Below, piece after piece: positions 49,106-57,682 of a stretch of DNA of 64,000 nt; positions within the stretch are counted from its first letter, which is position 1; the number at the start of each line of letters is the position of its first letter. Made by a program: the position numbers and the translations under genes. A model generated the notes under the pieces. That model saw only the letters and a program-made list of their open reading frames with translations, had not been told where the DNA came from and ran no database searches. The stretch is from Streptantibioticus_A sp037034305. GTDB taxonomy: Bacteria > Actinomycetota > Actinomycetes > Streptomycetales > Streptomycetaceae. The stretch covers positions 66,312 to 130,311 of the forward strand of contig JBAGJY010000018.1 in NCBI GenBank assembly GCA_037034305.1, given 5' to 3'.

Positions 49106-49489
49106 TCAGCAGTTGGTGTGGAGGACGTGGCCGTTGGGCCAGACCCCGGTGACGTTGTAGCAGTGGTTGGTGTTGGCGTCGAGGTTGTACAGGTACTCCT
49201 GGCCGCTTCCCGTGAGGTTGACGGTGACCGTGGCGCCGGTGGCCTCCGCGGGGAAGTACGCCTTCCATGTCGTTCCGACCGGCTTGGCCCGGTGGCAGTA
49301 GTTCTTGCTCTCTATGCCGTTCGGTCCGGTCCACTCGTAGCAGGTGTCCACCAGGTATCCGGCGCTGTTGGTGAACTGGATGTAGTTGGAGGAACTGGCC
49401 GAGGCCGCCGGTGCCGTCCACGCCGTTCCGGCCAGGGCGAGGCCAAGGGCGGCCGCGCCGTAGGCGATCGAGTGCTTCGGAGTGCGCAC
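49106..49489 (-). CDS. Secreted four-cysteine protein, paralogue C of the cluster
   Basis: A 127-residue protein. The signal peptide (SIAYGAAALGLALAGTAWTA) is nearly identical to that of the neighbouring paralogue B. The mature domain of about 95 residues has NYIQFTNSAGYLVDTCYEW, RAKPVGTTWKAYFPA and four cysteines (TCY, YCH, HCY, TNC). The same cysteine spacing and the TCY-x-W, P-x-G-x-x-W and FPA-x-A-x-G signatures occur in the genes at 49524 and 50725. It is last in the four-gene unit, 34 bases behind paralogue B. I recognise no family; the size and pattern suggest a small disulphide-bonded beta domain. Confidence 0.75.
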   Translation of the reverse strand: MRTPKHSIAYGAAALGLALAGTAWTAPAASASSSNYIQFTNSAGYLVDTCYEWTGPNGIESKNYCHRAKPVGTTWKAYFPAEATGATVTVNLTGSGQEYLYNLDANTNHCYNVTGVWPNGHVLHTNC

Positions 49490-49523
49490 GCTGGAGTTCT
49501 CCTTCTCGCTGCGGTGGCCTGTT

Positions 49524-49928
49524 CTAGCAGTCCTTCTCGTTGATCACCGGTTTGATCGTGGTGCCGCTCAGTACGTAGCAGTGGCTGCGGCTCAAGTCGG
49601 TGATCTGCGGCGATACGTTGCCGCCGCCGACCTGTCCGGCGACGGTGACCTGGATCCTCACGCCCTTGGCGTCCGAGGGGATCTCCACCCGCCAGTCCGT
49701 GCCGATGGGCTTGGCGTAGGCACAGGAGTCCGGGGTCGTCGAGGACTGCCACTTGTAGCAGGTGTCGACGAGGAACCATCCGTTGTTCGTGAATCCGATG
49801 TAGTGGCCCGAACCGTCGGCGGATGCGGGCGGGGCCGTCACGGCCGTACCGGCCAGAGCGAGGCCCAGGGCAGCGGCGGCGCCGTACGCTATGGAGCGCT
49901 TCGCCCTCAGCGTTTCTGTCTTCCGCAT
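49524..49928 (-). CDS. Secreted four-cysteine protein, paralogue B of the cluster
   Basis: A 134-residue protein. The signal peptide (SIAYGAAAALGLALAGTAVTA) is almost the same as in paralogue C, evidence of recent duplication. The mature domain starts GHYIGFTNNGWFLVDTCYKW and has CAYAKPIGTDWRVEIPSDAKG, HCYVLSGTTIKP and a C-terminal Cys (four in all). It lies 34 bases behind the pore-former-like gene and 34 before paralogue C. Exported; function unknown. Confidence 0.75.
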   Translation of the reverse strand: MRKTETLRAKRSIAYGAAAALGLALAGTAVTAPPASADGSGHYIGFTNNGWFLVDTCYKWQSSTTPDSCAYAKPIGTDWRVEIPSDAKGVRIQVTVAGQVGGGNVSPQITDLSRSHCYVLSGTTIKPVINEKDC

Positions 49929-49962
49929 GGAATGTGAACCTTTCCGGTGGATCGATGCGCTG

Positions 49963-50652
49963 TCAGCGCCCGTTCAGCAGTGACCCGCCACAGGGGACGA
50001 TGTCGGTGCCCACTCGATTCGTGTCCTTGAGGGGAATCTCCGTGCGAAGTCCGCTGATCTGCGCGCCGCCGAACTTCCCGCCCTGGATCGACACGTTGGA
50101 CACCCGCCGTTCCATGTCGTAGCCGACCTTGAGCATGCCCTTCTGCTGGGAGTTCACGGTGATGCCGATGGATCCGGTGGTCGCGGTGGCATTGCTCTCG
50201 CTGTACTGCGCGCTGGCTCCCACCTTCAACACGTCCTTGATCAGGGTGACGTCGACATTGGCGCCGACATTCCATCCCCAGGTGAAGGTGTGGGACCCGC
50301 TGAGCGTCTGGGTTATGGGATTCGCGGTCGGCGCGCAGTTCTCGATCGGTCCGGCGTTCATATCGGTGTTGTCGACGTCGAACCACTTCGTCACGTACGT
50401 GGGGCTGCCCACCTGCGTCGCCGCGCACGACACCGACCGGCTGCCGCACTGCTTCAACGCGTCCTGGATGTCGGACTGGCTCATCCGATAGCCGTTGTCG
50501 TAGGTGCCGGAGGGGCTGCCGTCCTGCACCCAGGTGTCCTGGTGGCCGTTGACCGCCTGGAAGGGGCCGGACGCGTACGCCGCCGAAGCGGTCAGCGCGA
50601 GTGCCGCGGCGGCCGTGGCGGCGACGAGGCCGGTCCGGAAGGGAAGGGGCAT
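49963..50652 (-). CDS. Secreted aerolysin/ETX-MTX2-like candidate
   Basis: A 229-residue protein. The signal peptide ends at AYA (about 27). The middle (about 115-190) is a run of alternating polar and hydrophobic residues rich in Ser, Thr and Asn: QTLSGSHTFTWGWNVGANVD, then VTLIKDVLKVGASAQYSES, TGSIGITVNSQQKGMLKVGY and MERRVSNVSIQGGKF. This resembles the stem loop and extended sheet of aerolysin-type beta-pore-forming toxins, notably the T-x-T-x-x-W-G-W-N-V-G opening. Four cysteines flank it. Length is shorter than a full two-lobed aerolysin but fits ETX/MTX2-like domains. I infer the fold; it needs a structure prediction. Second gene of the secreted cluster. Confidence 0.6.
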   Translation of the reverse strand: MPLPFRTGLVAATAAAALALTASAAYASGPFQAVNGHQDTWVQDGSPSGTYDNGYRMSQSDIQDALKQCGSRSVSCAATQVGSPTYVTKWFDVDNTDMNAGPIENCAPTANPITQTLSGSHTFTWGWNVGANVDVTLIKDVLKVGASAQYSESNATATTGSIGITVNSQQKGMLKVGYDMERRVSNVSIQGGKFGGAQISGLRTEIPLKDTNRVGTDIVPCGGSLLNGR

Positions 50653-50724
50653 GGTTCTTTTCCTTTTCTGTCGGTATTGCGGACCCTTAGGGGCGGCAAT
50701 CGCCGGGGGTGCTTCCGCTGCCCC

Positions 50725-51102
50725 TCAGCAACCGGTCTTCTGCAGTGTCGGGTTGAGGAGGGTTCCGCTCACCTCGACGCAGTAGTTCCTGTTCGCGTCC
50801 GTCATGGCGAGACTGGTCTGCGCGGATTCCCAGGGGGAGCGCTTCAGGTCGATCACGACTCCGGTGGCGTTCGCCGGGAAGTACACCTTCCAGGAGTCGC
50901 CCAGCGGACGGGAGTTGTTGCAGTAGTCCTTCTGCTCGGCGCCCTGCCAGTGGTAACAGGTGGTGGCCAGGAAGGCCGCGTTCTGCTTGAACTGGATGTA
51001 GTTGTCGGATCCCGCGTAGGCGGTCGAGGCGAAGGTCTCGGTCGTGAGGCATGCGGCGGCCAGTGCGATCAGACCCACTACTGCTCTGCGGCGATTGTTC
51101 AT
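50725..51102 (-). CDS. Secreted four-cysteine protein, paralogue A of the cluster
   Basis: A 125-residue protein, first in the cluster. The signal peptide (AVVGLIALAAACLTTETFAS, ending TAYA) precedes a mature domain NYIQFKQNAAFLATTCYHW, YCNNSRPLGDSWKVYFPANA, TGVVID and YCVEVSGTLLNP, with a final Cys (four in all). Its signal peptide is unlike those of B and C, so it is the older branch of the family. GAGAGA lies upstream of the ATG at 51102. A palindromic site lies about 80-100 bases upstream. Confidence 0.75.
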   Translation of the reverse strand: MNNRRRAVVGLIALAAACLTTETFASTAYAGSDNYIQFKQNAAFLATTCYHWQGAEQKDYCNNSRPLGDSWKVYFPANATGVVIDLKRSPWESAQTSLAMTDANRNYCVEVSGTLLNPTLQKTGC

Positions 51103-51462
51103 GACTGCGCCATCTCTCTTCGTGCTTGTTCCCGCGACCGGGGTTCCGTTTTCCTCTCGGTATTCGACGAGATGGAACTCCCCTTATGTCTTGCATAAGT
51201 TATGCCACCAAATGACGCACGCCGGAACCGTGATCTCTTAAGGGTTCGGTAGGCGAAGGGATACTGTGTGGGGAACCACGAGAAGGCCTGAGCGGAACCA
51301 CGAGTTCCGCCCGTGGGGTCCCTGACCGCTGTCCGTGGACGACCGCAGCGCTGAGCGCCGAGCGGCCCCCGCGCAGCAGTCGGCTGGACAGGCGGGCGCC
51401 CGGTCGGGTGGGTTGTCTCAGCGCCGGTACCGCGTCAGCGCTCGTGCGGGTGTCCGGGTGCG
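51103..51462. other. Promoter region of the secreted cluster
   Basis: 360 bases between the LAL regulator stop and the first secreted gene. It is AT-richer than its surroundings and contains the palindromes at 51183-51205. No gene is seen. Confidence 0.45.
51183..51205. promoter_or_regulatory. Overlapping palindromes, possible LAL regulator site
   Basis: CTTATG (51183-51188) and CATAAG (51194-51199) form one dyad; GCATAA (51193-51198) and TTATGC (51200-51205) form another around a central G. The CATAA half is shared. The site lies about 81 bases upstream of the first gene of the secreted cluster. Binding by the adjacent LuxR-type regulator is inferred. Confidence 0.5.
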
Positions 51463-54357
51463 TCAGCCGTCGGCGGCGGTGCGCGTTCCGGGTAGCCCGG
51501 CCGGGTCGGCGATGGCGGCGGCCAGTTGGCTGCGACCGGCGATGCCGAGTTTGCGGTAGGCGCTGGTCAGGTGGGTCTCCACGGTCCGCAGCGAGACGAC
51601 GAGGAGTTCGGCGATCTCCTTGTTGCTGTACCCCTGGGCGGCCAGGGCGCTGACCCGCTCCTGTCCCGGAGTCAGCACCCCGGGCCCCTTTCCGCTTCTG
51701 CCGACCCGTCCACCGGCGTCGTGCAGCCGCTCCCGCATGGCCTTCGCCAATCGCGTGGCACCGCAGTCGACGGCTAGCGACAGACCGTGCCGCAACGCCT
51801 CGCGTGCGGCCCTGGTGTCGCCGCGCCGCAACGAGGCAACGCCCAAGTCGTGCAGCGCGCGGGCGAGTTCGAGGCGCGCCGGGGTCACGGAGAGCACGCT
51901 CACGGCCTCGTTCAGCAGGTCAAGGCCCTTCGTCGCGCCCGCCGCCTGCCCGGCCGCGCGCAGGGCGACTCCCACGGCCCGCGGGATCTGGCAGCGTCGT
52001 GCCAGATCGAGCTCCTGTTCAAGGAGGGCGTGCGCCGCCGAGCTCTCGCCCAGCACCAGGTGTGCGGCAGCGGCGCGAGAACGCCACGGGCAGACCACCG
52101 GACTGACCGTCCCCAGCGCTTCGAGATGGTGGCCGCACTCGTACAGCAGCGCCAGCCCCACACGCGGGTCGCCCTGGGCGATCCGCACTCCCGCAAGGCT
52201 CTTGAGGAACAGCGGCCGCTCCCAGGCCGATTCGCCCAGCCCCGTCCTGGAACGGGCGAGCGCCACGCGCTCGGCCGCGGCGAGCCTGCCCTGCTCCAGG
52301 AGAGCGTCGATCCTGATGACGTCCAGCGCCGTCGCGTACGGCAGTTGGCCGCTCGCGCAGCCGTGGTCCACGACGGCCTGGGCCGTGGCCAGCGCCTCCG
52401 TGACGTCGCCCCGGTGCAGCGCCAACGCGGAACGGTACAACGTCAGCGACGAGTCGAGCAGTTCCATGCCCCTGCCCGCCGTACCCTGGGCCAACTGCGC
52501 CCGCACGCCGTCCGCCCTGTCGAGTTCGTCGAGGTAGAGGAGCGTCTGGGCGACGAAGTAGTGCAGCGGAAACAGATCGTGGGACATCACGGGCAGATTC
52601 ACGCACGCGCGGTCGACGAGGGCGGCGACGTAGGGTGCCGGGCGCGCCGCTCTCAGCGCCTGGAACGCCTGGACGGCCAGGAGTTGGCGCTCTCCCGGCG
52701 TGCTGCCGGACAACCCCGCGACGCTGACGGAGGGCGAGGGCGCCGCGGCACGGGCGGAAGGCCGCTCGTACTCCATCCACAGACGCAGCGCCCGCATCCG
52801 CAACACCAGCTCGCCCTCGCCGTCGGTCTCCGCCCGTGCGCACAACTCCGCGATCACGCCGTCCAGATCGGACAGCACCGAGCGTGATCCCTGCGAGATC
52901 AGCAGGCAGTAGGTCAGCAGGCCCAGGGCGTCATGCCGGGCGGTCTCGTCGGTCAGCACCTCCAGCGCGCTGGTGACGTACGAGAGCGCCAGGTCGGCGT
53001 CGTAGTGGCTGGCGGCGACGCCGAGTTGGAGGAGCACCGAGCCGCGCTCGGCGGCCTGCGGGCACTGGTTGAGCGCGAAGCGCAGATAGGTGACGGCCGC
53101 CTCCGGCGCGCCGCGCCGCAGTGCCTGCGCGGCCGCCCCGCGCAGTACGGGCACGGCCCAGCCGCCCCGCACCGGGTCGGCTGCCAGCAGGTGCGCGGCG
53201 ACTTCCTCGTCGGGCCGCCCGCCCAGATACGAGATGTGCGCGGCACGCGCGTGCCCCTGGCCGAGCTCCTCGCAGGACATCGTCGCCAGCACGGTGTCGC
53301 GGACCACCTGGTGGACGAAACACGGGTCATCGCCCGCGCGCAGCAGGCCGAGCGACCGCAGGTCGGCGGCGGCCGACCGCACCACCGCCTCGCCCCTCCC
53401 ACAGTGCGCGGCGAGCAGTTGCGGCGGCTTTCGGTCGCCCAGCAGGGCCAGGGCGCGCGCCAGGTCCACCACCTCCTGGGACCCTTGCGAGAGCCGGTGG
53501 AGTATCTCCCGCCTGAGGGTGGACAAGGTGACCGTGCGAAGCTGATCGCGGAACTCCGCCGTCGGTTTCACACCGCTGAGCTGGGCATGGTGGAGCAGGG
53601 CGCACAGGAACAGCGGATGGCCCCCTGTGGCGGCGTGCGCGGCGGTGCAGAAGGACGGATCCGGGACCCGGTCCTCCCATACCGCCTCGGCGAGTTGCCG
53701 CACGGCGGGAACGCCGAGGGGCTCCAGGACGATGGTGTGGCAGCTCGCTGGGTGGACGAGTTCGGTGAAGAGCGGATCGGGGTTGCGGAACTCGGTGGTG
53801 CGGGTGATCACGGCGACGAGCGTGGGGACTGCGACGGAAGGTCTCACGAAGTGGGCCAGCCACCGCAGTGACGGCGGGTCGATCCACTGGAGGTCGTCGA
53901 TCACCAGCAGCAGGGGCCGCCGGTCGGACAGGCTCCGGGCGAGCTGATCCAACCCGGCCAGGGCCGTCGCGCCGGTGGGTCCGCCCGGAGCCGGGTCCGT
54001 GGGCACGCCGTCGGCCAGGATCCTGAGCGCCCCGGCCGCACCATCCAGTAGCGTCGCCCGGTCGGCATCCGTGGCCGACGTGACAGCGGGCTTGAACAAC
54101 TGCCGGACCGCGCCGAAGGCGAACTCCTGCTCAAGCGGATGGCACCAGGCCCGCAGCACCCGGAACCTGTCGTCACCGCGGCACCAGGTGCTCAACAGGG
54201 CTGACTTGCCGATACCGGCCGCACCCTCGATCTGCACCACATGGGACCGGCCGGACAGCACATGATCGGCGACGGCGTCCAGCGAGGCCAGCTCGGCGTC
54301 GCGGCCGACCAGCGGCCAGTCCTTGCCGCCCGCTGTGCGCCGCTGCCCGATTCCCAC
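51463..54357 (-). CDS. LAL-type LuxR family transcriptional regulator
   Basis: A 964-residue large ATP-binding LuxR regulator. WPLVGRDAELASLDAV begins the ATPase domain, with Walker A GAAGIGKS at 45-52 and a LLLVIDDLQWIDPPSLRWLA sensor/Walker B at about 155. A long TPR-like helical region (about 480-880) follows, then a C-terminal LuxR helix-turn-helix (LTPGQERVSALAAQGYSNKEIAELLVVSLRTVETHL, about 895-930). I use the GTG at 54357, 8 bases behind GAGGGAG; the frame is open to 54798 but without family-like sequence. It is followed on the same strand by the secreted cluster, its most likely target. Confidence 0.88.
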   Translation of the reverse strand: MGIGQRRTAGGKDWPLVGRDAELASLDAVADHVLSGRSHVVQIEGAAGIGKSALLSTWCRGDDRFRVLRAWCHPLEQEFAFGAVRQLFKPAVTSATDADRATLLDGAAGALRILADGVPTDPAPGGPTGATALAGLDQLARSLSDRRPLLLVIDDLQWIDPPSLRWLAHFVRPSVAVPTLVAVITRTTEFRNPDPLFTELVHPASCHTIVLEPLGVPAVRQLAEAVWEDRVPDPSFCTAAHAATGGHPLFLCALLHHAQLSGVKPTAEFRDQLRTVTLSTLRREILHRLSQGSQEVVDLARALALLGDRKPPQLLAAHCGRGEAVVRSAAADLRSLGLLRAGDDPCFVHQVVRDTVLATMSCEELGQGHARAAHISYLGGRPDEEVAAHLLAADPVRGGWAVPVLRGAAAQALRRGAPEAAVTYLRFALNQCPQAAERGSVLLQLGVAASHYDADLALSYVTSALEVLTDETARHDALGLLTYCLLISQGSRSVLSDLDGVIAELCARAETDGEGELVLRMRALRLWMEYERPSARAAAPSPSVSVAGLSGSTPGERQLLAVQAFQALRAARPAPYVAALVDRACVNLPVMSHDLFPLHYFVAQTLLYLDELDRADGVRAQLAQGTAGRGMELLDSSLTLYRSALALHRGDVTEALATAQAVVDHGCASGQLPYATALDVIRIDALLEQGRLAAAERVALARSRTGLGESAWERPLFLKSLAGVRIAQGDPRVGLALLYECGHHLEALGTVSPVVCPWRSRAAAAHLVLGESSAAHALLEQELDLARRCQIPRAVGVALRAAGQAAGATKGLDLLNEAVSVLSVTPARLELARALHDLGVASLRRGDTRAAREALRHGLSLAVDCGATRLAKAMRERLHDAGGRVGRSGKGPGVLTPGQERVSALAAQGYSNKEIAELLVVSLRTVETHLTSAYRKLGIAGRSQLAAAIADPAGLPGTRTAADG

Positions 54358-54823
54358 GCTTCCAACTCCCTCGCCAAGTGGTGGAACGCTCCCAGGGCCC
54401 GCCGTCGCGGCCGAAGGCACCGGGGAGCGGACAGAGGGTGGGGGAGTCACGGCCGTGAGCCTGTCAGCGTGTAGTGGCCAAACTCGTCCAACCTGCGGTC
54501 TTATTCGGTCCGCCGACAGGTTGATGTCCTTCCCAGCCTCCTGTGACTCCCAGTGGACACCCCTGTGACTGTCCTCTCGGTTGCCTATGTGGACGCGCCG
54601 ACGGCGTCCGATGGTTTCCCGTGATGGGAGGAACCTTGCGGCTCGCCCCGGAACCGCCCGAGTGGTGCCGTTGCGCACCGTGGGAACGCCGCGCCCGCCA
54701 CCACCGTCGCCAGCGCTGCCGCCGGTACGGCACGCGCCCCGTGCCCGTGACCGTCGAGAAGCCCATCCACGCAGGTGGGAGCGTGCGTGCACGGCCATCC
54801 TGACAGCGGTTGGGCGCGTGACG
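54358..54823. other. Region between LAL regulator and NlpC/P60 gene
   Basis: About 465 bases containing the promoter and leader of the LAL regulator. Frames on both strands lack family-like sequence; no clear dyad or terminator. Confidence 0.3.
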
Positions 54824-55291
54824 TCACCTCACGTGTCCGTACCAGATCTGTGAGGTCCAGATACGTTCCAGGCGTACCCGCAAGCCCACTCCGGGAGCAT
54901 GCCAGAGCCGGTCCCGCCCGGCGTAGACACCAACGTGGTAGATCCTGCTGCCGCTGTGGAAGAAGACCAGGTCCCCAGGGACCCGCGAGGCAGCGGGGAT
55001 GTGATGTGTCCTGGAGTACTGCGCGGCTGCCGTCCGCGGCAGGATCCTGCCCGCTTTGCGGTACGCGTAGAGAGTCAGCCCGGAGCAGTCGAACCGCGAC
55101 GGCCCGGCGGCGCCGTGCTCGTACGGTGACCCCTGCTTGGACGCCGCTACTTCCAGTGCCCGCCCGGCCACGGTGGTCGCGTCGGCGTGGGGAGTGCTGG
55201 GGCCGAGGGCGGCTGCGATGAGCGCGGCCGTGGTGAGGGCCGATGTCGCGCCCGGCCGGGAAAGCAGGGTCGAGGTGAGCGGTGCGGTCAT
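54824..55291 (-). CDS. Secreted NlpC/P60 family cell-wall peptidase
   Basis: A 155-residue exported protein from the ATG at 55291. The signal peptide (TTAALIAAALGPSTPHADA) is followed directly by the NlpC/P60 domain: GSPYEHGAAGPSRFDCSGLT with nucleophile Cys69, YHVGVYAG with His119 and the third polar residue His131 (WHAPG). Such enzymes cut gamma-D-Glu-diaminopimelate bonds in peptidoglycan. It lacks the usual coiled-coil or SH3 region, so it is a minimal form. Lies upstream of the LAL regulator on the same strand but 466 bases away. Confidence 0.85.
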   Translation of the reverse strand: MTAPLTSTLLSRPGATSALTTAALIAAALGPSTPHADATTVAGRALEVAASKQGSPYEHGAAGPSRFDCSGLTLYAYRKAGRILPRTAAAQYSRTHHIPAASRVPGDLVFFHSGSRIYHVGVYAGRDRLWHAPGVGLRVRLERIWTSQIWYGHVR

Positions 55292-55879
55292 GCATACCCC
55301 TGGCGTGTGATGGTGAAGGGTGTTCTGAAGGGGCATCCTGCGGTTGGGCGGCTTGGTTCGTGCGGCCTTCCAGTCGAGTGGAGCGCACGCCTGCGGGTGA
55401 GGCCGAGAGCCTTCGCCGAACGCGATCGGCTGGTGCTGTCGGGTTGCGCCGCCTGGCGGGGATGTGCACGGCGTGATCTCGAGAGCCTGCTTTGATCCGG
55501 CACCCTACTTCCTGCCGCTCCGTGGAATCCGTACCGGTCTGAGGCCCGCGCGACAGCAGGATTTCGGCGTACCTCAGACCGCCCCGCCGTGGCGGCGGGG
55601 GCTTGCTGTTAGCCAGGGATGATTGCGCACGAACGCGATCGTTGCCGAGTTGGTGGACACGCGGTGTTCTCGCCTTCGCGACCTCAAGCGCCGCGCTGAG
55701 CAGGGAAATTGGCCGCCGAGGAACGTGTTGATGTGGGGAGGTTGCCCAAACCAGAAAACCCTCGGATGGCGCACTCGGGGGCACAGTCCACGTGTGACTT
55801 GCGACGGTGAGAAGCGTGACAGCGACTGCGACGGCGTGTTCTGAGGACCGCCGCACGCCAACGCCCAACCCGCCAGCGG
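55292..55879. other. Intergenic region with nested inverted repeats
   Basis: About 590 bases without a supported gene. It contains GGTCTGAGG (55536-55544) paired with CCTCAGACC (55572-55580), directly followed by a GC hairpin (55581-55602). Short frames across 55570-55860 on both strands have no family-like sequence. A structured RNA or transposon end is possible but unproven. Confidence 0.35.
55536..55602. repeat. Tandem inverted-repeat structure
   Basis: A 9-bp perfect stem (GGTCTGAGG / CCTCAGACC, 27-base loop) is immediately followed by GCCCCGCC paired with GGCGGGGGC around a short loop. The second hairpin is followed by TTGCTGTT on the plus strand, so it may be a terminator; the first has no assigned role. 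Confidence 0.5.
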
Positions 55880-56773
55880 TCACGGCGAGCACCGTTGACG
55901 TGTTCCCCGTTCGGCACGCGCGAAGTCGTACACGGCGAAGTCGGTGAGCGGGCGGTACCCGATTCGCTGATACAGGGCGTTGCTGGTCGGGTTGCTGGCG
56001 TTCGCGAACAGCACGACGTCCGTGGCGCCTTCGGCCAGCGCGGCACGGCTCACCGCGACAGTCACAGCGCCCGCGTAGCCGCGACCGCGTAGGTGCGCCG
56101 GGGTGTAGACGGGGTCTATCCGGATCTGGCCCGCAACCATCGAGGTCATGCCCGCCATGGAGACAGGAGTGCCGTCCGGGGTCTCCCAGAACGTATAGCG
56201 TTTGTCGGCGAAGCGTGTGCTGGCCCAGGAGCCGGCGTCCCTGGGAACGACCTCCCCGACGGTGACGGCGAACTCGCCGCACCAGACGATGAGTTGCTCC
56301 CGGTCCGGCTCGCCCACCAGCCGGGCCCGGCCTGCTGGGAGCGGCTCTGCCGGGGTGAGTGTGCCGAGCCGGTAGAGGCGCAGACGCTCGCGGAGTACTG
56401 GTGTTGTGCCTGTGTACCTCCGCCAGGCCTGCGCGAAGGCAGTGGCGGTGTCGTGGTCCGCGCTGACGCCTGGGAGACAGTGGCCGAGGGCGGCCAGGTG
56501 GGCGGCGAGGGCGTCGGCATCCTCGGGACTGAGGGAGGTGGGGCTCAGTCGGCCGCGCGGCGTGCGGTAGAAGGCGGCGCGGACGTCGCCCGCGCGCTCC
56601 AGTCGGCCGAAGAGGGGAGCCTGGGCGCCGTGCGCGGCCGCCCCGCGTGTTCGCAGTCTCTCGGCTACTGTCAGCGGCATGGTGTGCAGGGCGGGCCGCG
56701 AGCGCAGGAACTCCCCGGCGCGGGCGAGGAACTCGTCGACGTCTTCGGTGAGGTGCCAGTCATCCGGGCGCAT
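55880..56773 (-). CDS. GNAT family N-acetyltransferase (two-domain)
   Basis: A 297-residue protein with a variable N-terminal half (AERLRTRGAAAHGAQAPLFGR) and a C-terminal GNAT domain (about 150-290): VSMAGMTSMVAGQIRIDPVYTPAHLRGRGYAGAVTVAVSRAAL (acetyl-CoA loop RGRGYAG) and LFANASNPTSNALYQRIGYRPL. The length and split match the GNAT proteins of about 300 residues common in Streptomyces. Substrate unknown. Confidence 0.88.
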   Translation of the reverse strand: MRPDDWHLTEDVDEFLARAGEFLRSRPALHTMPLTVAERLRTRGAAAHGAQAPLFGRLERAGDVRAAFYRTPRGRLSPTSLSPEDADALAAHLAALGHCLPGVSADHDTATAFAQAWRRYTGTTPVLRERLRLYRLGTLTPAEPLPAGRARLVGEPDREQLIVWCGEFAVTVGEVVPRDAGSWASTRFADKRYTFWETPDGTPVSMAGMTSMVAGQIRIDPVYTPAHLRGRGYAGAVTVAVSRAALAEGATDVVLFANASNPTSNALYQRIGYRPLTDFAVYDFARAERGTRQRCSP

Positions 56774-56896
56774 GCTTCATGATTCCCGATGGGCTCGGCC
56801 GCGGGACGGATGCGACGACGCCTGCCGCTGGCGGGGAGAGCACCCGACAACGGTCGGAGCAGGACGCGGCCGGCCTCGACCGTTCCTGGTCCGCGC

Positions 56897-57604
56897 CTAC
56901 CAGCGCGGTCTGTCGCTGCCCGCGGGACGTTGGACGGTTTCCACCGGCCCGGTCGGCTCCAGGCTGGCGTCGCGGGCCAGCAGGGCGGCCTGTACGCGGT
57001 TGTCGCAGTCCAACTTGGCCAGGATGCGGCTGACATGGGTCTTCACCGTGGCCTCGCTCATGTTCAGGCGGGTGCCCAGCCCGGCGTTGGACAGTCCTTC
57101 GCCGAGCAGCCGCAGCACCTCCAACTCGCGTTCGCTCAGCGCCTCCAGCCTGCGGCGCGCCACGACCTGCCGGGCGGAGGCCGGGTCGGCGGCGAGGGTG
57201 TCCAGGACATGGCGGGCGGCGGTGGGGGAGAGGAACGCCTGACCGCCCGCCGCGGCCCGGACAGCCTGGATCAGCTCGTCGGGAGCAGTGTCCTTCAACA
57301 GGAAGCCAGCCCCGCCCGCGGCCACCGCCTGCAGCACGTTCTCCCGCTGGCCGAAGGTGGTCAACACCAGGGCGCGCGCGGTGGGCACGGCCTGCCGAAG
57401 TTCGCCGAGTGCGGTCAGGCCGTCGGCGCGCGGCATCTGGACGTCCAGCAGCACAACCTCCGGCTGGTGCCGTCGTGCCAGTTCGACCGCCTGGCGGCCG
57501 TCCGCCGCCTCGGCGACCACCTGGATGTCACCCGCCGAGGTGAGGATGGCGCGGATACCGGCCCGGATGAGCGGCTCGTCGTCGGCGATGAGGACACGGA
57601 TCAC
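56897..57604 (-). CDS. NarL/LuxR-type response regulator
   Basis: A 235-residue response regulator. The receiver domain (1-120) has the acidic pair ADDE, phosphoacceptor Asp in VVLLDVQMP (residue 54 from the GTG at 57604) and the switch Lys in FLLKD. The LuxR helix-turn-helix is LSERELEVLRLLGEGLSNAGLGTRLNMSEATVKTHV (about 155-190). I use the GTG at 57604, 7 bases behind AAGGAG, rather than the TTG before it. It pairs with the kinase gene 78 bases upstream on the same strand. Confidence 0.92.
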   Translation of the reverse strand: MIRVLIADDEPLIRAGIRAILTSAGDIQVVAEAADGRQAVELARRHQPEVVLLDVQMPRADGLTALGELRQAVPTARALVLTTFGQRENVLQAVAAGGAGFLLKDTAPDELIQAVRAAAGGQAFLSPTAARHVLDTLAADPASARQVVARRRLEALSERELEVLRLLGEGLSNAGLGTRLNMSEATVKTHVSRILAKLDCDNRVQAALLARDASLEPTGPVETVQRPAGSDRPRW

Positions 57605-57682
57605 CAAGGGGCTCCTTCACGGGTGGTGCGACCTGCGGCACGCGGTCACTCTGGCACGCGCGCCGCCCGAGCCGCACCGGGC

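Noticed and set aside
54358..54798. N-terminal extension of the LAL regulator
   Set aside because: The frame is open but Arg-rich and unlike LAL proteins; the GTG at 54357 has a good ribosome-binding site at the right distance.
55620..55720. tRNA-Leu-like D-arm (TTGCCGAGTTGGTGGACACGC)
   Set aside because: The downstream sequence cannot form an anticodon or T-arm with a matching acceptor stem; chance similarity.
55574..55861. Minus-strand frame in the gene-poor stretch before the acetyltransferase
   Set aside because: Composition is not protein-like and part of it is the hairpin at 55581-55602; no family seen.
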